NCBI GenBank assembly: GCA_002118135.1
Contig: BDIU01000316.1
Span: 1 to 64,000 of the forward strand
DNA length: 64,000 nucleotides
Direction: 5' to 3'
From: Trebouxia sp. TZW2008
Lineage: Eukaryota; Chlorophyta; Trebouxiophyceae; Trebouxiales; Trebouxiaceae
The position numbers and the translations under genes were made by a program. Positions 24,101 to 33,094 of the stretch are shown piece by piece; position 1 is the stretch's first letter, and each line of letters opens with the position of its first letter. The notes beneath the pieces were generated by a model. That model searched no databases. It had not been told where the DNA came from and saw nothing but the letters and a program-made list of their open reading frames with translations.

Positions 24101-25489
24101 AATCTCATGCGCCACAATCTCATATGCCACAGGAGCTACACGAGTGGCACAAGACAGTGGCAAATACAACTCAAACTGGAACAATGGCTGGTCGGCTGCG
24201 GTGCTTCCAAAGCAGCAGCGCAAACTGATAGGACTGTCTGCCGTTGTGAGTGCTTAGCGCGCATCAGACTGGGCAAATGTGCTAGAAAGAGCAAGACTCG
24301 AGTGCAGCTTTCAAAACAGCAGTGCAAATTGACAGGGTCACCTTCCGTCGCGAGTGCTTTGCACGCATCTGACTGAGCAAAAGAGCTAGAACAAGCAACA
24401 CCAGGGTGTCATTTCTTGCCTGTACAGGTGGCCGTATCTGCTGTGCGATGGGGCGTGCAGCTGCAGCAGCAGGTGCCTGAGGGGCTGTGGGGCTTTGCAC
24501 TGGCACAAAGGAACCATCTGGCGGAGGAGCCTTGATGCCTTGCATCAGGTCTGCGGGCAGGATCTTGTCCCCTCTCTGCAAGCAGCAAACCTCTAGTCAA
24601 AGCGAAAGCCTGACAGTCCCTGAGATTAGGCAACAGCATCAAAGTGTGTGGCTGCATGTAACGATGCCAAGAAGCTTGAGCTGTCGTTAGTCATGGCTAC
24701 TCACACATGCGAACTAGAGATGCAAGAGAGGCAGCATAGGAGAAAATAGTGCGCAAGGACTCTTTTCATGAGCAATGAGGATGCTCTGAGACAAAACAAT
24801 GGTCTAGACCAGCGCAAAGTTGACTGTGTATTGCATGCAGGAGTCTGCAGTTTGGTGGGTGCAGCTCAGCAATAGCTACATACAAGCTACACTGCTGGTA
24901 GCATGGACACCATGACTGGCGCTCATACCTTGATCCTCCTAAAAGCCAGAATCTGGTTGCGGAGCACATTCAGCTGATTGTGCGTGAAGCCTTGGACCAC
25001 TGGATGTGCAGGAACCTGTGCATTGCTAAGCCTGTTTGCCGGAGACAGAGGGGCTGCACTCCCATGGCCTTGCTGAGGCACTGAATGCAGGACAGTCCTG
25101 CTTGTGTTGCCGGCCTGGAAATGGCCATGTTGCTGGCCTGTATATTGCTGCTGCTGCTGCTGCTGCTGGCTGTGTGCTGTCTGTGGAGCATTTGGGTATG
25201 CTAAATGACCTGACGGCGGGGCATGGTGCTGCTGCTGCTGCTGTTGCTGTTGATGTTGATGCTGCTGCTGAGCGTGGGAGCTGTGCCAATTTGTGTGTTG
25301 ACCCTGAGCCTGGTATTGTGCTGCAGCTGCTGGTGGCAGCTGGTGTGCAAGCTGGGGCTGCAGCGGTTGAGATGGCAGAGGGTATCCAGCAGCATAGCTT
25401 GTTGCTGCACTCTGGCTGAGATCAGCATGATGGCCAGCAGGATGCATTGCTTGCTGCCTGCTGCCACCTGGGTTATGGCCTGGCTGCAT
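9149..25489 (-). CDS. BRM: BRAHMA-type SWI/SNF chromatin-remodelling ATPase
   Basis: Catalytic ATPase of a SWI/SNF complex that slides or evicts nucleosomes in the nucleus. Exons (minus): 25489-24929, 24575-24420, 23802-23689, 23420-23181, 21547-21362, 20511-20308, 19875-19672, 18721-18425, 16708-16454, 15742-15569, 14619-14428, 13946-13519, 13333-13072, 12701-12537, 12019-11881, 11284-11100, 10058-9863, 9594-9149. They sum to 4404 nt (1467 aa) in frame. Order: Gln-rich N-terminus, QLQ motif ([20 protein letters not shown], about 168-187), HSA-like helix (about 395-487), DEMGLGKT Walker A (about 645-652), DEAQ (748-751), helicase C with [20 protein letters not shown] and ARAHRIGQT (about 1015-1070), SnAC-like [11 protein letters not shown], acidic tail ending KVKLKFKPS. 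Spacing follows Arabidopsis BRM closely. No bromodomain was seen. The start is the first ATG in the Gln-rich exon; an upstream exon is possible. Confidence 0.93.
10140..10320. repeat. Intronic direct repeat in the BRM gene
   Basis: ATTAGTGGATTGCCCACTTG (from about 10159) recurs as ATTAGTGGGCTACCCGCCTG (from about 10236), around a CCCCC/GGGGG-rich core able to pair with itself. This may be a short non-autonomous element. No coding content. Confidence 0.4.
10353..10430 (+). repeat. Dispersed 70-80-bp repeat, copy 1 (BRM intron)
   Basis: Shares GGGCTGCCTCTT, AGACAGAGGCTCC, TTATGA and CGTAGACTTTTCTTTTC blocks with 22955-23033, another intron of the same gene, in the same orientation. It ends in a pyrimidine tract. 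Confidence 0.65.
11325..11450 (-). repeat. Acceptor-side copy of the BRM exon at 11100-11284
   Basis: After an intact acceptor (GGTGCAG at about 11440) the copy reads [19 protein letters not shown], almost the same as the real exon ([18 protein letters not shown]). The incoming phase is the same, but no donor GT was found. It lies 5' of the real exon in transcription order. It is probably skipped; alternative use cannot be excluded. Confidence 0.75.
13370..13515 (-). repeat. Acceptor-side copy of the BRM exon at 13072-13333
   Basis: Corresponds to the start of the helicase-C exon ([12 protein letters not shown] ... LLSIRAA region), with substitutions. It lies directly 5' of the intact exon, so it would be removed with the intron. 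Confidence 0.7.
13960..14110 (-). repeat. Acceptor-side copy of the BRM exon at 13519-13946
   Basis: Matches the first roughly 130 bp of the real exon (for example GGGGAGAGGCGTAGGGTGCC is shared) and then runs into intron. A second AG acceptor remains at its 5' edge. In-frame changes make it unlikely to code. Confidence 0.75.
14290..14360 (-). repeat. Donor-side copy of the BRM exon at 14428-14619
   Basis: ACTACCTTGGGTGCAAGCTT repeats the donor end of the real exon (LPPK|GTAATT), 3' of it in transcription order. The copy is short and decayed. Confidence 0.55.
15440..15895 (-). repeat. Copies flanking the BRM DEAQ exon (15569-15742)
   Basis: 15835-15895 repeats the acceptor side of the DEAQ exon (TCAATGATCACATACTTC is shared) and lies 5' of it. 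About 15482-15515 repeats the donor side (CTCAGGCAGGAG) and lies 3' of it. Both are degenerate and sit inside introns. Confidence 0.7.
16245..16350 (-). repeat. Donor-side copy of the BRM exon at 16454-16708
   Basis: About 100 bp ending in the donor repeats the end of the real exon ([16 protein letters not shown]) with few changes, including the ACCTTGGACAGCTTGGCC boundary. It lies 3' of the real exon and has no acceptor of its own. Confidence 0.8.
16780..17400 (-). repeat. Four tandem acceptor-side copies of the BRM exon at 16454-16708
   Basis: Acceptor boundaries lie near 16877, 17061, 17218 and 17395, spaced about 157-184 bp. Each copy re-encodes a variant of [17 protein letters not shown] and then fades into intron. 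All lie 5' of the intact exon. Stops and missing donors make the copies unlikely to be used, but their AG acceptors are well preserved. Confidence 0.85.
18030..18330 (-). repeat. Donor-side copies of the BRM Walker A exon (18425-18721)
   Basis: At least two degenerate copies of the [17 protein letters not shown] end with its donor lie 3' of the intact exon (around 18155-18210 and 18285-18350). Shared runs include TCTTGCCAAGGCCCA and GGGACACCATCCAC. Confidence 0.7.
18722..19400 (-). repeat. 157-bp tandem array of the BRM GLTEDEV exon start
   Basis: The motif TCAAGCCCTGCATC recurs with a period of about 157 bp. It marks four extra copies of the acceptor plus the first roughly 80 bp of the exon at 18425-18721 (GLTEDEVQ ... 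[13 protein letters not shown]). All are 5' of the intact exon. The copies are 90% or more alike by eye, so the expansion is fairly recent. Confidence 0.85.
21640..22150 (-). repeat. Array of acceptor-side copies of the BRM exon at 21362-21547
   Basis: Acceptor-like sites recur about every 110-126 bp (near 21667, 21778, 21904, 22019 and 22140). They are followed by variants of the exon start ([23 protein letters not shown]). All lie 5' of the real exon. Alternate units resemble each other most, which suggests a roughly 240-bp higher-order duplication. Confidence 0.7.
22661..22706. repeat. Perfect 17-bp hairpin in a BRM intron
   Basis: GCCAAGGGCTGTGCAGC (22661-22677) is followed after 12 bases by its exact reverse complement (22690-22706), with partial pairing beyond. 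Confidence 0.8.
22955..23033 (+). repeat. Dispersed 70-80-bp repeat, copy 2 (BRM intron)
   Basis: Counterpart of 10353-10430 in the same orientation, ending in (CTTT)n. The two copies differ by scattered substitutions. Confidence 0.65.
23180..23181 (-). other. GC-AG intron donor in the BRM gene
   Basis: The exon ends CCAGCAG|GCAAGT on the minus strand. GC replaces GT, with an otherwise perfect donor context. A second case, TGTACAG|GCAAGA, lies at 24419/24420. Both are needed to keep the frame and the conserved protein spacing. Confidence 0.7.
23860..24400 (-). repeat. Copies of the BRM exon at 23689-23802 and an intronic tandem pair
   Basis: 23880-23935 repeats the acceptor and start of the real exon (AASRVAAQP ... 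VQS), 5' of it. Farther 5', 24222-24297 and 24322-24400 form a diverged roughly 100-bp direct repeat without exon similarity that I can see. Confidence 0.65.
25145..25275 (-). repeat. CAG-type trinucleotide tracts encoding polyglutamine
   Basis: Two runs of CTG/TTG on the plus strand encode uninterrupted Gln and Gln/His tracts in the BRM N-terminal exon. They are in frame and part of the protein. Confidence 0.9.
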
Positions 25490-26637
25490 ACTGTCACCCA
25501 AATGCGGTGGCAATCAGTACTCTGACTCTGCCAGTTGGCACATGCCTTGTGACTAGGTACCCTGAGCACAGTGTGCCATGTGCGGGTGAGCAATTGCCCC
25601 CACGCTGAGTGTACAGCCAAGAGGGGCAGTAGAAAGCCTGCACGCGGGTAAAGTAAAGTCTGGTGCAACCTGACTGTCCAGACTTTGCAGACAGGCAGCC
25701 ACATTGAGCCTGTTTGCCACAGATCCAATGCTTGGCTCAGACTTGGAATGCCAGACTGTTTCATGTACATAAGAACCTGACGCAGAGCTATGCTGCAAAT
25801 TGTGCCTTTGCCTAAAGAAGCAAACTCGACGAGATCGTCGACGCAAGACCTTGTCTTCAATGACATACCAGTATAGGAATTGCTAGGAGCTGTGCAGCCA
25901 CAGTGCCTCAACGACAGTAACAAAGCTGTCATAAGCGCTTTTGCAGCGTACGAGACACCGGCTTGTACGCCATGCATAGTGATCTGAAGTTACCTTCCAC
26001 CGCCTTGAGGCAACAGGGTGGATCAGTGGATGACGCGCAATGGAACGCTTGGTGAAACGATGCGCAATCCGACCAACTTTTCCCTCAGCCTCGACTCCAC
26101 CTTCCGCCCCACTCGGTCCTTGCAATTGCAGTGAGTCAATTATTACATTACTGGCCCTTGCCTGCCTCAATTAAAACCTTTGCAGCACACCCTAACCTGC
26201 CAACAAGCAGGTAGTGATACAGCAGTAAAAGCAGCCTAACAAGATTAATCTGGTGATAAGGCATTCACGCTATGCCAGGACGAGCCCTGGCAATTCTCCA
26301 GGACAGTCAATCTGGCATGCATGTCAGAGCAGCGCATGCACAAACTGCATGATTTACTGAAAACTGTTGATGATCTGTTTGCAGCAAAGCCAAAGCCATG
26401 CAAAAGATATCCCTTGCTTCCGCAAATCAGCTGGAAATCTGCTCTGAGTCATAAACTTGAGCTTCTGCTCAAAATGATGTCATTTGACTACTGACTGTTG
26501 TTGCTTGCTACAACTCTGCAGGTCTGATAATACACATGGTGCTTGATTGTAGGCTTTGGATGCTACAAACATTACACTTCACGACCTGCATGAGCTACAT
26601 CTTGGTACAATCTGCTGTTCAAAATTGCTGACAAGTG
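25490..26637. promoter_or_regulatory. 5' region of the BRM gene and 3' flank of the Di19 gene
   Basis: Both neighbours are on the minus strand. The BRM promoter, and possibly a 5' exon, should lie here. An open frame at 25883-26170 has no recognised motif. No core promoter motif was identified. Confidence 0.4.
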
Positions 26638-27878
26638 CTACAATCTTTTATCTATCTCAAATGCTGACAATAGCATCTCCCTGATGAATTGCGCCCTCAG
26701 CTCTGGAGTATCAACCACAGCTGGCCTGCAAAACGAACAAACTGTGTGAGACGTCTGTCGACAATACAAGCACTATGCCAATTAGACATTCAACAGAAAC
26801 GCAGACAATAAAAATAGTAGAGACAGTTGACACATCACATCTTACTTAGGTGCAGGCCCAAGGGCTTGTTTGTCTGACGCAGACGGTTTCACAGCCCTGC
26901 TGACAGCCTGATCAGCTGAGCTTGAGCTCTGCGCTCTTTCAGCGCTGTGTTTTAGCCTCCCGTGCTTGTCTGTAAGAGATGTCTGCTTGTATGCTGAGGG
27001 ACCGCTCGACATAGCAGCAGCTTTTAGCTTCAGCAGCATGTCTTCCTCTTGCCTTACAGCACGAGCCCATTCCTGCAGAAACGAGCCAAACTAGCCTGCT
27101 GAGAGAGAGAGAGACCGCAAGACACAGTAGTTTTACATGCCTAGCCAGCCAGTGAGACTGATGCACTGCAGTCAGAATGTAGTGATCGGTGTTGCCTTAT
27201 CGTTGACATGGGAATAGCAAGCGTCCTCATAAAGAGGAAATACTGTACAACCACTCACTGACTGCAGCAGCTGGCCACCTACCATAGACATGCTTTGGCT
27301 CATGGAACTGGAAGCTTGACTTGAGGGTGATGAGCACTCTTCAGCATCCTGGTGATGCACCGACAGGTGCTGAAGCACATCTCGCACTGGCTTGTTACAC
27401 ACAGGGCACCTCTGCAGCAAAGACAGATGAATTGCATAGCAAGGTAGATTGTTGCCAGCAAATGCAGGCCATGCCAAAGCCTGAATGTCAAGGCTGCGCT
27501 GTCAGTGAGAAGCAATTGCCATGAAGACAACATGCAGCTTGCTCTCACCGCTGAGCGCTGCTGATAGGCATGCTCCTGGTTTACATGGTCGATAAGACCT
27601 GCCACGTCAAAGGATTGGCTGTAACAGAAAGGGCAATGATACTCCTCACCCTCTCTGATGAGAGATCCTTCAGGTGAATCTAGCTCTGTATTCACAACTC
27701 TTGTCACCAAAAGTCACAGCAGCTTGGTGTGAGTATGTTATGTTGATACAGACACCTTTATCAGTGCAGTCACTATCGAAAATTCATCAAAAACCGTACC
27801 TGCCGAGGCAGAGGTAGAGCCTGCAGAGCTTGTATGGCGCTTTTCACGAGGCGCTCTGCCCACTGTGCACCTGTCCAT
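26638..27878 (-). CDS. Di19-family zinc-finger protein
   Basis: Di19 proteins are nuclear, stress-linked plant proteins with paired unusual zinc fingers and a conserved C-terminal helix. Exons (minus): 27878-27800, 27685-27549, 27411-27283, 27072-26846, 26725-26638, total 660 nt, 219 aa, all phases consistent. Finger 1 is EYHCPFCYSQSFDVAGLIDH (Cys44/Cys47, His pair about 61/66). Finger 2 is RCPVCNKPVRDVLQHLSVHH (Cys74/Cys77). A Ser/Met-rich linker follows. The short last exon gives TPELRAQFIREMLLSAFEID, which matches the Di19 C-terminal block. The TAA seen by reading through at 26842 is intronic, because the donor CCTAA|GTAAGA joins to the last exon. Start chosen as MDRCTV, the frame that splices into finger 1. 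Confidence 0.88.
27095..27165 (+). repeat. Short dispersed repeat next to (GA)n, copy 1
   Basis: TTTTACATGCC and AGCCAGCCA, then a GACTGATGCAC-like block, follow a GAGAGAGA tract in a Di19 intron. A diverged copy in the same orientation lies at 36597-36690, again next to (GA)n. Confidence 0.55.
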
Positions 27879-28527
27879 ATCCTGAAGATCTCGCGGTCTG
27901 ACTGATTTGAGCAGCAGCCTTCACAGCGCGCGAATGACGCATGCGCTGCTGAAAGCAAGCTTTTGTGAGTGATTTGCACTTGTGATGATGCGCGCGTAGT
28001 GAGCGGTCTTGAAGGACTTCGCTTGCTACTTAGATCACGTGGTGGGAACGCGACTTGCTTGCCGACTTTTACGAGTCGGCTGCGCAAAGATGTCAAGCAG
28101 ACGCCATAAGCACTGCGAGACGCGTACACTGTCGGAGGAAGCTGCTTCACCGCGATACCGTGCATATACGAAGCGAAGCAGCTAACCGTAGGGATTCATT
28201 TGGCCCAAGAGCAGGAAGGCCAAAACGCACCACGTCATGGACAGACGGTGTATGACTGTCAGTGCGTGCATCTCTGCTGGCAGTGTGTTGCATGTGTGAC
28301 CGTTTGCGACACGCGGCCAGATGTCCAAATACTTTTGAATGGAGAGGGTCGTCCGCGCATTGCCTGTATCGCTTACCATCACTGCCCTCAGGCACCACAT
28401 AATCTCGTCCTGCAGATATCCGCAAAATCAGTAGCGGACGCAGTGCCATTATGGTATGACTCAGCGTTAGCTCCTGTCGAGGATGAGCAGCCTGTGTAGG
28501 TCTGCGTTTTAAGTACATCCTACAACT
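27879..28527. promoter_or_regulatory. Divergent region between Di19 and the MBD4-like gene
   Basis: The two genes diverge from this 0.65-kb, CpG-richer stretch. Open frames on both strands (plus about 28200-28499; minus 28147-28536 with donor-like GATG|GTAAGC) conflict. One may hold a 5' exon of the MBD4-like gene or a separate small gene. I could not decide between these. Confidence 0.45.
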
Positions 28528-28665
28528 TTGACACAAGTGGGCGATACAACAGTTCGTTCACCCAGTCAGCCAGATCACCTTGACCGCCACGGCAGACCCG
28601 GAAACTTAGACACTGAGGGATTTCAGAAGATTTTAAGCCTATCTCGTTGGTCTGAAGGCGTCTTC

Positions 28666-31600
28666 ATGCCTACTGAAGTGCAGACAGCACTGGGCTGCAG
28701 CAAGTGCAGATTCTCAAGCAGAGGCTGCAAGCGTTGCAAAGACCCAGCCTTTCGGAAGAGGCGGCGTGAAAGCGATGCATCAGCCTCAAGGCAACAAAGG
28801 CCAACCAAGAGGCATAAGGCTAGCAGCAGCAAATCAAATGCAGCTGCGCAGTCAGAAGGCAAAGCTCCTCCAGCTCAGAGCACAAGTAAGACAGCTCCTC
28901 TTCTCTTTTGCACAAAGCTGTTACATCAATCGTACACTGACATTATTGCGCATTGCACCATAGTCTTTGCATTGCATATGCTCATCCTGTATGCAAGCTT
29001 TATGTAAGTTTTTTTGTATTGAAGGGGGCCAGGCGCGCCCAGCAAAGCAAAAAGATACCTCCATGCCACTAGACAGCACGAAGCAGCCCCAGAAGGCACC
29101 ACCCCCAGAGGATGGTCTGCCTTCAGCAGATCAGCACAGTGCACCTGAAAAATCAGGCGCAGATGAAGCACAACAATCTCAGGCCGCAGTCCAGCCTGAC
29201 ACTGCTACTAATGCTGGAGCCCGCGCCATTCAGCCTGACACTGAGTCACCTCATCTACCAGAAGCAGCTATAGGGATTCAGCATCAGCCACACAAGGCAG
29301 AGCCAGCTGAAGCAGCATTGCTACCTCAAGCATCAGAGGCTCCCCAGGCAGCAGAGCCACCTAAAGCAGCAAAGACAGCCACAATAGCAGAGCCCGATGC
29401 AGCAGCTCAGGTCTCTCCACGACCTGACCCATCATCTGCAGCACCTGCAAGCACTGCGCCTGAACCAGACAGTACGAGGTCTATACCTTCTGAGACGCAG
29501 ACTCAAGCACCAGCAGGACCATCGGCAGCTGCTGCCGCTGCTGCCTCACCACAGCCTGAGTCAACACCAGGCTCAGCACGCCAGCAGCATGACAAAGCAG
29601 CTGCTCTAGGCTCTCAAGGAACAGCATCAGACAGCTCGCGCCCATCCTTCCTTGCCATGCTGCAGAGCAAGATGGACAAACGGCGGCAAGAAAGGCGAGA
29701 GAGCCAATCTGCTGGATCTGCGTCAGACTCCTCCATGTCCTCTGTGCATGCAGCTGGAGCTAGCTCAGCAGGCAAAGCAGGCGCTTCTGTTGACTCAGGT
29801 AAAGCCGACATGATTCAGACACATTTTAGCTGTTCTTTTGCACGCCGCACGAGTATGTCATCTGGATTGGACTTGATTCTTAGGTTATGCTGTTTCACAT
29901 CTTGAGGGGGCTGCTTTGCAATGCTAGGGCTCAAGTGTGTATGCGTATGTGTGCAACTCTGCTGATCGTGACAAGTCATCACACTCTGCTGCTGGACACC
30001 CTGTCTTGCTAGTGCCTTGACATGCACCAGTGCCTGGTGTGCTGTGGTGTCAAGTCACCGTTTACCAGACAAGAATAGACTACAAATGCATATTGTAAAT
30101 GTGCTGCTACTGTACAAGTGCAGCTGCCCACGTGACCCAGAGCCTTCAGTGCCCAACAAGCCTATCACTACAGAAGTGAGCGAAAGTTGTGAAGTCCTGG
30201 TCACATGCTCTGTAAGCACTTTGACTTACACTATACACAATTGCATGTATTGCAGTCGATGCGAGTCTGGCTTTTGACCTTGCCATTCAAAACATAAACC
30301 ATGCAATGGTGCTCATGCAATTGCTGTACAGCCTGACACATGGCACACATGCAACGCACAGCTTTGAAATTAGACAGCCAGAATAAACACACAAAAGCAC
30401 CAAAGGGCTTGTGCAGGCACGTAGACTCCACAGGCAATGCATGCTCCACAACAATGCATGCCGCACGACAAGGCTGAAGGAACAGTGAGAGTGTTTTGTG
30501 CAGGCACACAAGCGCCTCAGGCAATGCATGCTCCAAGGCATAAGGTGAAGCAGCAGAAGAGGCGTTCCACCAAAAAAGCTCCTGCCAAGACCAGGGCATT
30601 TCTGCAGAGGGGTCCAGATCCCCGGCAAGCCCTATGGCACCCCCCTGCCAGCCCCTATGGGTTGATCGAGGAATATCTGTATGAGGACCCTTGGAAACTG
30701 CTAGTAGCCTGCATGCTGCTCAACGTCACCAGCGGCTTTCAGGTATGCTATAGTTGCAGACTCTGAGCACTTCCAGGCACTGAAAGTGCTGCAAAGCAAT
30801 AGCTTGCTGAGCACACCTTCTAGTTCCGATGGCCTCATAGAGAAGTACCCTGCATGAGTACCCTTGAAAACTGCTGGTAACTTGCACGCTGCTCGATGTC
30901 ATCAGCAGCTTTCATGTGAGTTGCAGTTGCAGAGAGTTTGATGACATCACAGCATTTGTGATCCCGTAGCTTGCTTGCGAGTGGAGCAATATGCCAACAT
31001 GTTTGGTGTGTCTTACACACTTGAGCGTGCCGGTAGGTTCATAACAGCTCTCTGGAACACAGCAATGTCTCCTCGGCTGCACTGGGTACTAAGCAAAAAG
31101 TCCTCACCTCAAAATGTCCTTACGCAGAGGTACCACCACAGTCAGAACGTCATGTTCGATTCCCAAACGCAGTGTTTACACAAAGAGACTGTAGCTCAAT
31201 TGTCCATATCAGATATGTAAGTGTAGGGACTTGCTTGTATGTGTAGGTGCGTAAAGTAATCTGGAAGCTGTTTGAAATTTGGTCAACTGCCGAGGCAGCT
31301 GCTGGTGCTAGTGATGACACCATGGTGGTTGTAGAGAAGCTCATACAGCCTCTGGGCCTGTTCAGAAAGCGCACCATTGCCATCAAGAGGTTCTCTCAGG
31401 AGTACCTTGAAACTGATGTAGGTGGCTCTTTCATTGAGCTTTTGCATACACAGCTTGAACTGTTATACTGTTTATTGATGTGCACCCCTGCAAGCTACAG
31501 TGCAAGATGTCATGTGTCCATTGTTGTCTCTTATCGCATTTGCCGCCAAATTTGCAGGACACCCAGCATGTTTGCCATCAAGAGGGTTCTTCAGGAGTAT

Positions 31601-32273
31601 CTTGAAGTGCTTTGAGTCAACGTAATCAATCCAATACTTGACATACATGCTTTGCACATGCAGCTGCTTACACACGTTACACTTGAAGCTGCATCTGCTC
31701 TGAGGCTTGCTCCTGGGAATTTTGGTCTGTATTTACTGTCATATGACCATACTGCCTTTCTTGAATTAGGAGCTCATGCATGAGAGATCCACCCAATTCA
31801 TACATTCTGCTTTTCATTCGCTTTTCCAATTGGCCTGGAGTCAAGACACTACCATGTATGCTGAGTCATGCTGCACTGATTGAGGCTGTTGCAAGCGCAG
31901 CTCAGCCTCTCTTTTGCTCATGGCTTTGAGGCACAGTCACCAGCACTGCCCTGGCCAAGGCTGGTTAAGTGCACTGGTCGAGGCGGCTGCAAGCGCAAGC
32001 TGAGGATGACTGTGCTCACAAATATAAGGTGCTGTTTTGTATGTGTTGTAGTGGCTGGATCCCTTTGAGCTACATGGCATTGGGCAGTATGCCTCAGACG
32101 CCTACTTCATGTTCTGCCGAGGGAACTGGCAGGATGTTGAACCATCTGACAAAGATCTCTTGAAGTATCAGAGATGGCTGCACAGTACTGGTGGAGAGGG
32201 TACTGGTTTGGAGAGAGATGCAATGCCCGAGGCTGCCTCTGCCAGCAAGGTCGATGCACCTAGCAGCACCTGA
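28666..32273 (+). CDS. MBD4-like DNA glycosylase (HhH-GPD) with a Cys cluster
   Basis: Removes T or U mispaired with G, starting base-excision repair in the nucleus. Exons: 28666-28885 (5' limit uncertain; the frame is open back to about 28513), 29025-29798, 30141-30175, 30521-30742, 31247-31417, 32052-32273; 547 aa from the first ATG. The N-terminal part has a Cys cluster, GCSKCRFSSRGCKRC, with basic flanks. A long Ala/Pro/Gln/Glu-rich linker follows. The C-terminal domain reads SPYGLIEEYLYEDPWKLLVA, VRKVIWKLFEIW, IQPLGLFRKRT, the hairpin ELHGIGQYASDAY (480-492) and EPSDKDLLKY. Asp507 sits where the catalytic Asp of MBD4 lies (PEDHKLNKY in human). No methyl-CpG-binding domain was seen. The Cys cluster may be a permuted CXXC-type DNA-binding unit (inference). 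Confidence 0.85.
30405..30500 (+). repeat. Acceptor-side copy of the MBD4-like exon at 30521-30742
   Basis: GCAATGCATGCTCCA after CCACAG at about 30429 repeats the true exon start (CTCAG|GCAATGCATGCTCCA), about 95 bp upstream. It decays quickly after the shared start. Confidence 0.65.
31545..31616 (+). repeat. Donor-side copy of the MBD4-like exon at 31247-31417
   Basis: Reads AIKRVLQEYLEVL against the real AIKRFSQEYLETD and lies 3' of it inside the next intron. The copy ends in a stop. Confidence 0.75.
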
Positions 32274-33094
32274 AAGATATGAAAGTTGTCTCTGCTAGCG
32301 AGACTGATGCATCAGTTGGATGCTGAAAGAGTTGAACAGTGTCTCTGCCAGCGAGGTTTATGCATCTATTGGCACCTTGAAGGATTGGAGTTTTGTCTCT
32401 TCCAGCAATGCTGATGCATCTGCTGAAGTATCAGCATTGGCTTCAAAGTAATCATTATGCTGGAGAGGGGACTGGCTTGGAGCGACTTGCTATGCCTGAT
32501 GCAGTCTCTGTCAGCAAAGCTGATGCATCGTTTGGCCAGTAAAAAAATTAGCTTGTATTGATCTTCCACAGTTGATGCTTGTGGTATGGTGGCAAAACCA
32601 GAGCCTGTATATATGTAAAACATCTACGGGTGCGAGTGAGTAATAACTGAGTAAGAGCAAGGCTTTTGCTGATATCTCTGCAGACATCCCTGTGCTCAAG
32701 ATGTAAAAGGCTTGTGTAGCTGTTGAGAGAGAAGCCGGTCTACGGCTGGTCTACATCAGTCTACGTGTACGGTAGCGAAAAGTGTTACAGTTGTAACTTA
32801 CTTACACGTTTAGTGTCCTGGGGGCCCAACACACGATCAAAGCAAATCAGTGAAAGGTTCACCTGGCATTTACTTAATGCGTTCTTGGCGTGCACAATAG
32901 AGCATCATCACGACTGCAGAAGGTATCATGGTGGACATGCTAGTACTGACCTCGCCAATACACTAAGCTAAACCTAGAGTTTGTCCTCTGAGCAAAAAGC
33001 ACTCAAGTTGAGCCTCAAGCATTGTCACCACACACATTGTCTCCTAGGCTACTTCTAATGCACTCAACACCCTCTTAGCAATGTCAATCATGGT
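32274..33094 (+). repeat. Decayed copies of the last MBD4-like exon, then unassigned DNA
   Basis: 32290-32560 holds three or so diverged repeats of the exon end (TGLERDAMPEAASASKVDAP region; one copy reads TGLERLAMPDAVSVSKADAS). They share the words GCCAGCGAGG and GATGCATC. From about 32570 to 33094 I see nothing recognisable. Confidence 0.65.

Noticed and set aside
24222..24400. Tandem pair in a BRM intron as further exon copies
   Set aside because: A roughly 100-bp direct repeat is present, but I could not match it to any exon of the gene, so it is not counted in the exon-boundary pattern.
25883..26170. Minus-strand frame upstream of BRM as its first exon
   Set aside because: No motif, and no splice path that clearly joins it to the Gln-rich exon. 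The internal ATG at 25489 already gives a complete frame.
26842..26844. TAA at 26842 as the stop of the Di19 gene
   Set aside because: It lies in a good donor (CCTAA|GTAAGA), and splicing to 26725-26638 adds the conserved Di19 C-terminal helix in frame.
28147..28536. Minus-strand frame MALRPLLILRISAGRD... as a separate gene
   Set aside because: A donor-like site follows GSDG, but no partner exon or motif was found and a plus-strand frame overlaps it. Left as an unresolved part of the divergent spacer.
31149..31166. tRNA T-loop-like GTTCGATTCCC
   Set aside because: The flanking 5-base stem does not pair and no acceptor, D or anticodon arm can be drawn. No tRNA or rRNA was found in the window.
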